DNA of 17,597 nt, taken from the NCBI GenBank assembly GCA_030431185.1, contig JAUIJO010000031.1, forward strand, positions 1-17,597, in the 5' to 3' direction. The position numbers were made by a program, and so were the translations under genes. This stretch comes from Gammaproteobacteria bacterium (GTDB lineage Bacteria > Pseudomonadota > Gammaproteobacteria > Xanthomonadales > Xanthomonadaceae). Below the pieces are notes generated by a model. The model did not search any database, was not told where the DNA came from, and saw nothing but the letters and a program-made list of their open reading frames with translations. Below are positions 6,946-14,888 of this stretch, piece after piece. Within the stretch, counting starts at the first letter, position 1, and every line of letters starts with the position of its first letter.

Positions 6946-8472
6946 GTGGCGAATGATCCAAGCACATCTCCAGGGACCCTGGCCGGGGGGCGCCGACATG
7001 CCGCCTGGCTGGCATGCGGGATCCTGGTCGCCTGGAGCCTGCTGGCGTCCGCCGCCGTGCAACCCGGCACGGACCCCGGGGACACCGTACGTGAAGTCGT
7101 CGCCCGGGTCGACGAGGGGCGGTTCGCGGATGCCGAGGCGCGCATCCAACAGCAGTTGGGCGACGCATCGACGCCCGCGGGCGTACGGCAGGCGCTGCTG
7201 TTCGAACGCGAGCGCATGCGCCGCATCCGCCTAGATTTTCCCCTCGACGCGGCGGCCACGCGCGAGCGCCTGCGCGACGAGATCCCGGACCTGCGCGAAG
7301 GCGAGTTCGCCGCATGGGAAGCGTCGGGAGCGCTGGAACACCTGCTGATCGACGGGGAGCCCCGTTACTTCGCGCGTGCCGTGCCCAACCTGTTCCGTGT
7401 CAATGCCGAGGCCGCGGCGCGCCGCCTGCACGCGCCGCCTTCGCACCAGGGTCCGATGGAAACCCTCGCACCCCATCATGAAGAGGTCCGCGATGCCGCA
7501 CGGGCCTCGACCGGCGCAGGCGTCGCGCCGCGGCGCATCCACGTCACCCAGGCGATCACCGTCGATGCGGATGCCGTGCCGGCCGGCGAGACGCTGAAGG
7601 CGTGGATCCCCTATCCGCGGGCCCTGCCGGGGCAGCAGGAGGACATCCGCCTGGTCGGCAGCGTGCCGGCCCGCCACGTGCTCGCACCGGAGTCCGCCCT
7701 GCAACGCACGGTGTACCTGGAGAAGCCCGCGGTCGCCGGGCAGCCCACCGAATTCTCCGTCGAGTACGAGCTGACCGTGCAGGGCCGGCACCAGTGGATC
7801 GATCCCGCCCGCGTCACGCGCGAACCGCTGCCGCCGGAGCTGGCGGCCTACACGGCCGAGCGTCCCCCGCATATCGTGTTCACCGACGCGTTGCGGCGCT
7901 TCTCCCGGCAGGTCGTCGGCGACGAGGACAACCCCGCGCGCATCGCGCGCAAGCTGTTCGCCGCGGTCGACCGGATCCCGTGGGCCTCGGCGCGCGAATA
8001 CTCGACGATCTCCAACATCAGCGACCATGCCCTGCGCACCGGCCATGCCGACTGCGGGCAGCAGACGCTGCTGCTGATGGCCCTGCTGCGGCTCAACGGC
8101 ATCCCGAGCCGCTGGCAGTCGGGCATGGTCTATTCCGACGGCGACTACGACAACCTGCACGACTGGGGCTGGCTCTACCTGGCGCCCTATGGCTGGGTGC
8201 CGATGGACGTCACGACCGGCCTGCTCGACAGCGACGACCCGTCGCTCCGCTGGTTCTACCTGGGCGGACTGGACGCGTACCGGATCGCCTTCAACGACGA
8301 TTTCTCGCGGGAATTCTTCCCGCCCAAGGAGCATTTCCGGTCGGAGACCGTGGACTCGCAGCGCGGCGAAGTGGAGTGGCCGGGGGGCAACCTCTACTTC
8401 GACCAGTGGGACTACCGCTTCACCGCGAAGGTCCTGCCGGGCAACGCCACCGCGCACCAGCAGGGACGCTGA
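6946..8472 (+). CDS. Exported transglutaminase-like superfamily protein
   Basis: This is a 508-residue protein from a GTG start. No in-frame ATG lies before the signal peptide, and the ribosome-binding site is weak. The N-terminus has an RR-H pair and a hydrophobic segment (about 18-37), so export to the periplasm or beyond is likely. The first 160 residues are helical and charged; about 195-285 looks like a beta-rich domain. The transglutaminase-like core (about 330-430) has the full triad: Cys370 (HADCGQQ), His405 (NLHDWGWLYL) and Asp421 (PMDVTTG). Bacterial members mostly act as Cys peptidases or amide-bond hydrolases rather than cross-linkers. It heads the plus-strand run, divergent from the C40 peptidase gene and 36 bases from the receptor gene. 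Its substrate is unknown; peptide amide bonds in murein fragments would fit the context. Confidence 0.88.
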   Translation: MANDPSTSPGTLAGGRRHAAWLACGILVAWSLLASAAVQPGTDPGDTVREVVARVDEGRFADAEARIQQQLGDASTPAGVRQALLFERERMRRIRLDFPLDAAATRERLRDEIPDLREGEFAAWEASGALEHLLIDGEPRYFARAVPNLFRVNAEAAARRLHAPPSHQGPMETLAPHHEEVRDAARASTGAGVAPRRIHVTQAITVDADAVPAGETLKAWIPYPRALPGQQEDIRLVGSVPARHVLAPESALQRTVYLEKPAVAGQPTEFSVEYELTVQGRHQWIDPARVTREPLPPELAAYTAERPPHIVFTDALRRFSRQVVGDEDNPARIARKLFAAVDRIPWASAREYSTISNISDHALRTGHADCGQQTLLLMALLRLNGIPSRWQSGMVYSDGDYDNLHDWGWLYLAPYGWVPMDVTTGLLDSDDPSLRWFYLGGLDAYRIAFNDDFSREFFPPKEHFRSETVDSQRGEVEWPGGNLYFDQWDYRFTAKVLPGNATAHQQGR

Positions 8473-8508
8473 TCCATCCAACCACATCGACAAGCCCGGG
8501 GGATACAC

Positions 8509-11500
8509 ATGTACGGCACGGCATTCAAGAAGAGCGCGTTATTCGTGGCAATGGGCATCTGCCTGGCATCGCTGGCGCCAGGCATCGCCGTGGCGCAAAG
8601 CGTGAGTGGTGCCATCGCCGGACGCGCCAACGCAGGCGACCGGATCACCGTGACCAACACCGAGACCGGATTGTCGCGTTCGGTGTCGGCCAGTGCGGAT
8701 GGCAGCTATCGACTCTCCCAGCTTCCGGTGGGCACGTACTCCCTGCAGGTCAGCCGTGACGGCCAGGCGCTGGGCGAGGCGGTGGACGTCGGTGTTTCGC
8801 TCGGCAACGCCACCACGATCAACCTGGGCAGCGACGGCGTGGTCAGCCTGTCCGCGGTGCAGGTCATCGGCTCGCGGGTCATCTCGCCTGTCGACGTGAC
8901 CTCGACCGAGTCGGCCACCAACATCACCGCCGAGGAGATCGAACGCCTGCCGGTGGAGCGCGACGTGGCATCGGTGGCACTGCTGGCACCTGGCGTGGCG
9001 GGCGGCAGCGCCGGCTTCGGTGGCATCTCCTTCGGCGGTTCTTCCGTTGCCGAGAACGCGTTCTACATCAATGGCCTCAATGTCACCGACTTCTACAACC
9101 GGGTCGGGTTCTCGCAGGCGCCGTTCGATTTCTACCAGGAGTTCCAGGTCAAGACCGGCGGCTACTCGGTGGAGTACGGCCGCACCACCGGCGGCGTGGT
9201 GAACGCGATCGCGAAATCGGGCAGCAACGACTTCCACTACGGCGCCCGGCTGGTGATGGAACCCCGCGACTGGCAGTCCTCGGCCCGCGACAGCTACCTG
9301 GATGGCGACCGCTACCTGACCCGCAGCAAGGACAGCTCGGACCTGACCACGCTCAATGCCTGGGCGTCGGGGCCGATCATGAAGGACCGCCTGTTCTTCT
9401 TCGCGATGTACGAAGGGCGCGACGTGCAGCCGGAGAACACCAGCAACACCGGCACCAGCTTCACCAGGGGCGATTCCGACAACGGCTTCTGGGCCACCAC
9501 CCTGGACTGGCAGCTCACCGACAACAACCTGCTGAGCCTGATGGCGTTCTCGAACCAGAACCGTGTCGACAGCGAAACCTACGCCTACGACTTCGACGCA
9601 GGCAAGCGCGGCGACAGGCTCAGCGAGTCCTACGCGGAGTCCGGCGGCGACAACTGGGCGCTGACCTGGACCTCGCACTTCACCGACAACCTGTCGATGA
9701 AGCTGATGCACGGCAGCAACGAGCGCAACAGCGTGGCGGCGTCGCCGAACGATGGCGACTGCAACTACGTGACCGCCGCCGCCGGCGTGGTCGACCCCGG
9801 CGTGCCGCTGGGATGCACCAACAACGCCACCATCTACGACCGCAACGACCAGCGCGAACAGACCCGGGCCGATTTCGAATGGGCGCTGGGCGACCACCTG
9901 CTGCGCTTCGGCCTGGACCGCGAGACCAATACCTCCGACCTCAGCCAGGATTACGCCGGCCCCGGCGGCATCCAGTACAACGTGTACACGACCACGCCCG
10001 GTGCCCAGATATCGGGCGCGGGCATCGTGCCCCCGGGCTACTACGCCTACGTCCGCGCGCGCCGCTATTCGATCTTCGGCGAGTTCGAAAGCCGCAACGA
10101 GGCCTTCTATCTGGAGGACAACTGGTCCGTCACCGACAACTTGGTGCTGAACCTGGGCATCCGCAACGAGACCTTCGACAACCGCGATGCCGAGGGTCGC
10201 ACCTACATCGAGATGGACGACATGTGGGCGCCGCGTGCCGGCTTCGCCTGGGACATGAAGGGCGACGGGACCACCAAGCTGTTCGGCAACGTGGGGCGCT
10301 ATTTCCTCCCGGTCGCGAACGTCATCAACATCAAGCAGGGCGGCGCGCTGCTGGACGAGCGCACCTACTACGGCTTCGACGGCTGGGATATCCAGGAACG
10401 CGACGGGGTGCAGTTCGCCGTGCCGATCCTGGGCACCGAGTTCGGCTTCGACGACAGCCAGGGTGACGGCACCGTCGGCGACCTGCGCGCGGAAGTCGAC
10501 CGTGACATGGACCCGGTCTACCAGGACGAGCTGATCCTGGGCTTCCAGCAGCAGATCAACTCGACCTGGTCGTGGGGCGTGCGCGGCACCTACCGCAAGC
10601 TGCACAACGCCATCGACGACATCAACCTCACCGCCACCGAGTGCGGCCGGATCTCGAGCCGCTGGGTGATGGCCAACCCGGGCGAGGACGTGACCGTGTG
10701 GGGCGACACCGACTGCGATGGCGTCGACGATGGCTACCTCACCGTCGATACCTCGAAGATGGGCTACTGGACCGAAGCGGACAACTACGAGTTCATCGAT
10801 GGCGAATGGGAGTACGTGGATTCCACCCCGACCGGGCAGCGCGGCTGGGTGAAGCCCAAGCGCACCTACAAGGCACTCGAGTTCCAGGTCGACCGCGCCT
10901 GGGACGGCAAGTGGGCCTTCAATGCCGCCTACACGCTGTCCTGGAACGAAGGCAACGCGGAAGGGCCGGTCAACACCGACACCAACTTCGGCGACACCGG
11001 GCGCACCGAGAACTTCGACGACCCCTTCGTCAACTACCGCGGCGACGGCCCGCTGGCGAACGACCACCGGCACCAGATCAAGCTTCGCGGCAGCTATGCC
11101 TTCAACGACCACTGGAACATGGGCGCGACGCTGGACGCGCGCTCGGGCGGCCCCATCACCGCGTTCGGCGTGGGCAACCCCTACAACTGGAAGAGCTACC
11201 ACAGCTACTTCATCTGCGTGGACAACTGCACGCCACCCGAGGGCGCGCAGGAGGGCGATACCTGGAGCACCTCCGACCGCGTGTTCGAACATTCCCCCCG
11301 TGGCGGCGAAGGCAACATGCCGTGGATCGTCGACGTGGGCATGAGCCTGGGCTACCAGCGCAGCTTCTCGTTCGGTACGTTCGAGGCCAAGCTCTCCGTC
11401 TACAACCTGTTCAACCGCCAGGAGCCGGTATGGGTCTACCAGGACCTCGAGCCCGGTGTCGGCGATCGCGACGAATACTTCGGCAAGGAGCGCTTCCTGC

Positions 11501-11544
11501 AGTCGCCGCGTTATGGACAGTTGATGCTGGCGTGGCGCTACTGA
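8509..11544 (+). CDS. TonB-dependent receptor, Oar-like, with carboxypeptidase-regulatory domain
   Basis: This is a 1011-residue outer-membrane protein. The signal peptide (1-29, ending AVA before QS) is followed by a carboxypeptidase-regulatory-like beta-sandwich (about 31-108, with the ADGSYRLSQLPVGTYSLQV signature). A TonB-box-like stretch (LSAVQVIGSR, 114-123), a plug domain (about 129-240, with EYGRTTGGVVNAIAKSG) and a long 22-strand-type barrel follow, ending in an aromatic residue (AWRY). Such receptors take up large or peptide-like ligands using TonB energy. Predicted loops carry several Cys residues and a DxDxDG motif at 733-741. GGGGGA precedes the ATG. It lies between the transglutaminase-like gene and the serine hydrolase gene, which starts 8 bases after its stop. 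Ligand unknown; murein peptides are suggested by context only. Confidence 0.95.
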   Translation: MYGTAFKKSALFVAMGICLASLAPGIAVAQSVSGAIAGRANAGDRITVTNTETGLSRSVSASADGSYRLSQLPVGTYSLQVSRDGQALGEAVDVGVSLGNATTINLGSDGVVSLSAVQVIGSRVISPVDVTSTESATNITAEEIERLPVERDVASVALLAPGVAGGSAGFGGISFGGSSVAENAFYINGLNVTDFYNRVGFSQAPFDFYQEFQVKTGGYSVEYGRTTGGVVNAIAKSGSNDFHYGARLVMEPRDWQSSARDSYLDGDRYLTRSKDSSDLTTLNAWASGPIMKDRLFFFAMYEGRDVQPENTSNTGTSFTRGDSDNGFWATTLDWQLTDNNLLSLMAFSNQNRVDSETYAYDFDAGKRGDRLSESYAESGGDNWALTWTSHFTDNLSMKLMHGSNERNSVAASPNDGDCNYVTAAAGVVDPGVPLGCTNNATIYDRNDQREQTRADFEWALGDHLLRFGLDRETNTSDLSQDYAGPGGIQYNVYTTTPGAQISGAGIVPPGYYAYVRARRYSIFGEFESRNEAFYLEDNWSVTDNLVLNLGIRNETFDNRDAEGRTYIEMDDMWAPRAGFAWDMKGDGTTKLFGNVGRYFLPVANVINIKQGGALLDERTYYGFDGWDIQERDGVQFAVPILGTEFGFDDSQGDGTVGDLRAEVDRDMDPVYQDELILGFQQQINSTWSWGVRGTYRKLHNAIDDINLTATECGRISSRWVMANPGEDVTVWGDTDCDGVDDGYLTVDTSKMGYWTEADNYEFIDGEWEYVDSTPTGQRGWVKPKRTYKALEFQVDRAWDGKWAFNAAYTLSWNEGNAEGPVNTDTNFGDTGRTENFDDPFVNYRGDGPLANDHRHQIKLRGSYAFNDHWNMGATLDARSGGPITAFGVGNPYNWKSYHSYFICVDNCTPPEGAQEGDTWSTSDRVFEHSPRGGEGNMPWIVDVGMSLGYQRSFSFGTFEAKLSVYNLFNRQEPVWVYQDLEPGVGDRDEYFGKERFLQSPRYGQLMLAWRY

Positions 11545-11552
11545 GTCCGCCC

Positions 11553-13184
11553 ATGCCCGTCCTTGCCGACCGGCGGGACGGGCGAGGTCCGCATGGGGCG
11601 GGTGGGGGCGCCCCGGCCTTCGCACGGCTCGTCGCCTGCCTGTGTCTGGCCGTCGCGCTGCCCCTGGGCGCGGACGCGGCGGAGTCGCCCGCAGGCGCGC
11701 GGGATCCCGCAGCGCTGGACCGCATCTTCGAAGAGGCCATGTCGCGCTACGCACTGCCCGGCATGGCCATGGGCGTGATCGAGAACGGGAACGTCGCCTA
11801 CGTGCGCACCGGTGGCGAAACCATCGCCGGCAGCGGCGAGCCGATCACCCCGCGCACCCTGTTCAAGATCGCCTCCAACAGCAAGGCGATGACCGCGTCG
11901 CTGCTCGCACGCCAGGTCGATGCCGGCCTGCTGCATTGGGACGATCCGGTCGTGAAGCACCTGCCGGGTTTCCGGATGCACGACCCCTGGGTCACGCGCG
12001 AAATGCAGGTGCGCGACCTCCTGGTCCACAACTCCGGCCTGCCGGAGGGGGCGGGGGACCTGATGCTGTGGCCCGAGCCGAACCACTTCGAGCGCGCCGA
12101 CATCATCGCCGGCCTCGCGTACCTGCAACCCGAGCGCAGCTTCCGGTCGGGCTACGCCTACGACAACCTGATGTACGTGGTGGCCGGGGAGGTCGCCGCG
12201 GCCGTGGGCGGCGCGTCCTACGAGGCCCTGGTGCGGCGCGAAGTCTTCCAGCCGCTCGGGCTCTCCCGTTGCCGGGTGGGCGAATGGTCGCGCGAGGAGG
12301 CCGGCAGCGTCGCACAGCCGCACATGCAGGCGGCCTCCGGCAACGTCGCCATCCGCACCGACGGCGACACGGTGCAGGCGATCACCTCGGCCGCCGCCGG
12401 CGGCATCCGTTGCAGCCTGGACGACATGCTGGCGTGGGCGTCGAACTGGCTGGACCCGACGCCGGCGCAACGCGCGTGGCTCTCGGCGGAGCAGCGTCGC
12501 GAGGTGTGGACCGGCCACACCATCCTCCCGGTGTCCGCGCGCAACCGCGAATGGGATGGCACGCACTTCCGGGCGTATGGTTACGGCTGGCGGCTCGCCG
12601 ACGTGGACGGCGAATGGACCGTTTCGCACACTGGCACGCTGTCGGGGATGTATTCGGTTCTGATGCTGCTGCCGGACCGGCAGTCCGGCTTCGTGGTGAT
12701 GATCAATGGCAATGGCGGCGCGGCGCGGACGGTATTGACGTCGGCCCTGCTGAAATACTTCACGAGCCCAGGTGCGAACGACGGCATCTCCGCGTTCGCC
12801 GGACGGCTGGCGGACGAGGCCGGCGAAGGCGCGGTGTCGCGGGTGCCCGATACGTCGGCGCGGGTGGCCGCGACCGCCCGGGGCCTTGACGGTCGCCTGG
12901 GCGTGTACCGCGATCCGTGGTTCGGCGAGGTGTCGGTCTGCGCTGGAGCGGAGGGGGTGCGCTTCCAGTCGGCGAAGTCGCCGTTGCTGTCGGGGCGGGT
13001 GATGCAGGTCGGCGACCGCAGCCTGGTCGACTGGGATGACGACACGGTCGACCTGGAAGCCTGGATGGATTTCCACGAGGACGGCCCGGTCGTGCGCATG
13101 AGCATGGCCAAGCTCGATCCCGATGGCGATTTCAGTTCGGACTACGAAGACCTGGATTTCCAGCGGATCGGCGACTGCGACTGA
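11553..13184 (+). CDS. Serine hydrolase, beta-lactamase/S12 family, with DUF3471-like C-terminal domain
   Basis: About 543 residues from the ATG 8 bases after the receptor stop. No ribosome-binding site is evident, so translational coupling is likely. A G-rich leader precedes a signal-like segment (about 25-42), suggesting a periplasmic enzyme. The S12 signature is complete: SNSK with nucleophile Ser108 and Lys111, YDN (Tyr203 to Asn205), and HTG (359-361) in the KTG position. About residues 445-540 resemble the small DUF3471 beta domain common in these hydrolases. Family activities include D-Ala-D-Ala carboxypeptidase, D-aminopeptidase and esterase. In this locus, removal of D-amino acids from murein peptides is plausible but unproven. 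The last 43 bases overlap the 3' end of dinB on the other strand. The same frame is open far upstream through the receptor gene, but that part is a shadow. Confidence 0.9.
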   Translation: MPVLADRRDGRGPHGAGGGAPAFARLVACLCLAVALPLGADAAESPAGARDPAALDRIFEEAMSRYALPGMAMGVIENGNVAYVRTGGETIAGSGEPITPRTLFKIASNSKAMTASLLARQVDAGLLHWDDPVVKHLPGFRMHDPWVTREMQVRDLLVHNSGLPEGAGDLMLWPEPNHFERADIIAGLAYLQPERSFRSGYAYDNLMYVVAGEVAAAVGGASYEALVRREVFQPLGLSRCRVGEWSREEAGSVAQPHMQAASGNVAIRTDGDTVQAITSAAAGGIRCSLDDMLAWASNWLDPTPAQRAWLSAEQRREVWTGHTILPVSARNREWDGTHFRAYGYGWRLADVDGEWTVSHTGTLSGMYSVLMLLPDRQSGFVVMINGNGGAARTVLTSALLKYFTSPGANDGISAFAGRLADEAGEGAVSRVPDTSARVAATARGLDGRLGVYRDPWFGEVSVCAGAEGVRFQSAKSPLLSGRVMQVGDRSLVDWDDDTVDLEAWMDFHEDGPVVRMSMAKLDPDGDFSSDYEDLDFQRIGDCD

Positions 13185-14320
13185 GTCCCGCGGCGCACGG
13201 ACCGTGGCTCATGCCTCCCCCGGGTCCCGTCCTCGAACAGGTCGGTCTGGGCGGTCTCGCCTTCCGTGTCGATGAAGCCCGAGACCCCTACGCCGACCAG
13301 GCGATAGAGCGTGTCGGCGGGAAGGTCGACGCGCTGGCGCAGCGCGCAGGCGACATCGCCCAGGCCCGCCGCGCTGTCGGGCAGCGCCGGCAAGGTCAGG
13401 CTGCGGGTGAGGATGCGGAAGTCGGCGGTCTTGAGCTTCAGGACGACCGTGCGGCCGATCCGTTGCGGGTCGCGTGCGCGTTCGCGCTGGTAGCCGGCCC
13501 AGGTCTTGTCGGCCAGGCGCCGGATGTGCGGTTCCAGCGAGGCCAGGGGCAGGTCCTCCGCGAAGGTGTCTTCCGACGACACCTGCATGGTCGGGCGCTC
13601 CGGCTGCACGGGATTGTCGTCCACGCCCATCGACAGGCGGTGCAGGCGCGCGCCCCATCGACCGAACATGCGTTCCAGCTCCACCTGGCCGAGGGCGCGG
13701 AGGTTGCCCACCGTGGCGATGCCCAGGCGTGCCAGGCGGCGCTCGGTGACCTGTCCGACACCGGGCAGGCGGCCCACCGGCAGCGGCAGCAGGAAGGCCT
13801 CGACATCGCGTGGGCGCAGCACGAACTGGCCATCGGGCTTGCGCCAGTCCGACGCGATCTTGGCGAGGAACTTGTTGGGCGCGATCCCGGCGGACGCGGT
13901 CAGGCCCGTCTCGTCCCGGATCGCCATGCGGATCGCCTCGGCGGTCGCGGTGGCCGACGGCATGGCGGTCTTGGTCTCGGTGACGTCCAGGTAGGCTTCG
14001 TCCAGCGAGAGCGGTTCGACCAGATCGGTGTGGCGGGCGAAGATCCCGCGGATCTGCCGCGAGACGGCCTTGTAGCGTGGGAAATCCGGCGGCACGAACA
14101 CGGCGTGCGGACACAGCCGCTCCGCGCGCACCGCGGGCATCGCCGAACGCACGCCGTACTTGCGCGCTTCGTAACTGGCGGCGCAGACCACCGAACGCGC
14201 GCCGCGCCAGGCCACCACGACCGGCTGCCCCTTCAGTTCCGGCGCATCGCGTTGTTCCACCGATGCGTAGAACGCATCCATGTCGACATGCACGATCTTG
14301 CGGGGCGGGGCAACGGGCAC
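13142..14320 (-). CDS. dinB: DNA polymerase IV (Y-family translesion polymerase)
   Basis: This is a 392-residue Y-family polymerase that bypasses lesions and is usually induced by DNA damage. It starts at GTG and opens with KIVHVDMDAFYASVEQ. Metal-binding residues are Asp13, Asp107 and Glu108 (LSLDEAY), and Phe17 is the steric gate. Helix-hairpin motifs lie around 180-215 and the little-finger domain at about 245-350. QTDLF (358-362) is a beta-clamp binding motif, normally near the end of the protein. Here about 30 further basic residues follow, encoded partly in DNA antisense to the serine hydrolase 3' end, and the frame stops 43 bases inside that gene. A long perfect dyad lies 38 bases upstream of the start and may regulate it. 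Identity firm; the start could be a few residues off. Confidence 0.95.
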   Translation of the reverse strand: MPVAPPRKIVHVDMDAFYASVEQRDAPELKGQPVVVAWRGARSVVCAASYEARKYGVRSAMPAVRAERLCPHAVFVPPDFPRYKAVSRQIRGIFARHTDLVEPLSLDEAYLDVTETKTAMPSATATAEAIRMAIRDETGLTASAGIAPNKFLAKIASDWRKPDGQFVLRPRDVEAFLLPLPVGRLPGVGQVTERRLARLGIATVGNLRALGQVELERMFGRWGARLHRLSMGVDDNPVQPERPTMQVSSEDTFAEDLPLASLEPHIRRLADKTWAGYQRERARDPQRIGRTVVLKLKTADFRILTRSLTLPALPDSAAGLGDVACALRQRVDLPADTLYRLVGVGVSGFIDTEGETAQTDLFEDGTRGRHEPRSVRRGTQSQSPIRWKSRSS

Positions 14321-14358
14321 GGGCGGGGGCGTCGGGATCCAGGGGGCACGATACCGTG

Positions 14359-14385
14359 TCCTGCTGACAGCGGCTGTCAGCAGGA
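14359..14385. promoter_or_regulatory. 27-bp perfect dyad upstream of dinB (12-bp arms)
   Basis: TCCTGCTGACAG and its exact reverse complement flank a CGG centre. It lies between the orphan gene stop and the dinB start. It contains CTGACAG/CTGTCAG half sites but not the usual LexA box CTG-N10-CAG in its standard form. It could be a damage-response operator, or a strong hairpin at the end of the upstream gene. No T tract follows on the minus strand, so a standard terminator is unlikely. Confidence 0.6.
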
Positions 14386-14425
14386 TGCGAGGGTCGCGTG
14401 CCGGGGCCGCCCCCGGGTGCCGGCG

Positions 14426-14779
14426 TCAGGGATGGTAGTCGGGGTCCGGCGGCTGGGCGGGCGCCATCGCCACGACCTGGGGCGTGGTCGGCGTGCTCCA
14501 GTCGTCCACGCCGGCGATCCAGGCGTTGCCCGCGAAGCGGTCCCAGCGCGCCTGGTCGGCGTTCCAGGCGTAGTGGACGTGGGCGCGGACGGTGATCGGA
14601 TCGAGCTGCGGGACGGGTACGTTCGCCCACTGCACCGTCAAGGTGTACTGGTAGCCGCGCTGCGCCCAGGCATCCTGCGGGACCTGGGCGAAGATCGGGT
14701 TGGGGCCGTAGGGCGGCGGATTGCCCAGCAGGGCGGTGGCGGCGTCGATCCTGCGCCGGTGGGGAGGCACGTAGGCCAT
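14426..14779 (-). CDS. Orphan 117-residue protein, Pro/Trp-rich
   Basis: I do not recognise this family. The start ATG at 14779 is chosen because GAGG lies 7 bases upstream (14787-14790); the frame is open further upstream, but that part has a disordered, Ser/Arg-rich translation. The protein begins MAYVPPHRRR, has no signal peptide or membrane segment, and is rich in Pro, Ala and Trp. The centre (QYTLTVQWANVPVPQLDP, then VHYAWNADQARWDRFAGNAW) alternates polar and hydrophobic residues as in a small beta domain. The C-terminus is Pro-rich and probably flexible. It lies between the gntP-type gene and dinB on the same strand, with gaps of about 105-109 bases on each side that both hold inverted repeats. 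Cytoplasmic location is inferred from the lack of a signal. Confidence 0.75.
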   Translation of the reverse strand: MAYVPPHRRRIDAATALLGNPPPYGPNPIFAQVPQDAWAQRGYQYTLTVQWANVPVPQLDPITVRAHVHYAWNADQARWDRFAGNAWIAGVDDWSTPTTPQVVAMAPAQPPDPDYHP

Positions 14780-14786
14780 GGGGATA

Positions 14787-14790
14787 CCTC
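14787..14790 (-). promoter_or_regulatory. Ribosome-binding site fixing the orphan protein start
   Basis: GAGG on the minus strand, 7 bases from the ATG at 14779, selects this start over upstream in-frame codons. Confidence 0.6.
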
Positions 14791-14795
14791 GACGG

Positions 14796-14854
14796 TTGGG
14801 AAGGGGTGGTTGAAGCCGCGTGTCGCGTCCCGCGATGCGGCGACCCCTTTCCAA
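14796..14854. repeat. Nested inverted repeat between GntP permease and orphan gene
   Basis: Outer arms TTGGGAAGGGGT (14796-14807) and ACCCCTTTCCAA (14843-14854) are complementary at 11 of 12 positions. Inside them GCCGC pairs with GCGGC and TCGCG pairs with CGCGA around a TCC loop. The whole forms one extended hairpin ending 5 bases from the orphan gene's ribosome-binding site. It could be a structured 5' region, a transcript-end hairpin for the permease gene, or a dispersed palindromic element. No T tract is present. Confidence 0.5.
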
Positions 14855-14888
14855 ACGTCCGGCCTCCCGTGCCGTGAAGCCGGCGACC

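Noticed and set aside
10572..11552. Upstream extension of the serine hydrolase frame into the receptor gene (possible fusion)
   Set aside because: The part before 11553 is an out-of-frame, Arg/Gln-rich reading of the receptor. The receptor frame is intact to its own stop, and an ATG lies just after it.
8539..11754. Very long open frame (over 1000 codons) antisense to the Oar-like receptor
   Set aside because: The translation is Arg/Val/His-rich with no domain signature, and third-position GC bias on the real strand keeps the antisense frame open. The receptor on the plus strand has full family structure.
14359..14385. Canonical LexA box upstream of dinB
   Set aside because: The dyad has LexA-like half sites, but not the CTGT-N8-ACAG or TTAG-N6-TACTA layout, so I report it only as an unassigned dyad.
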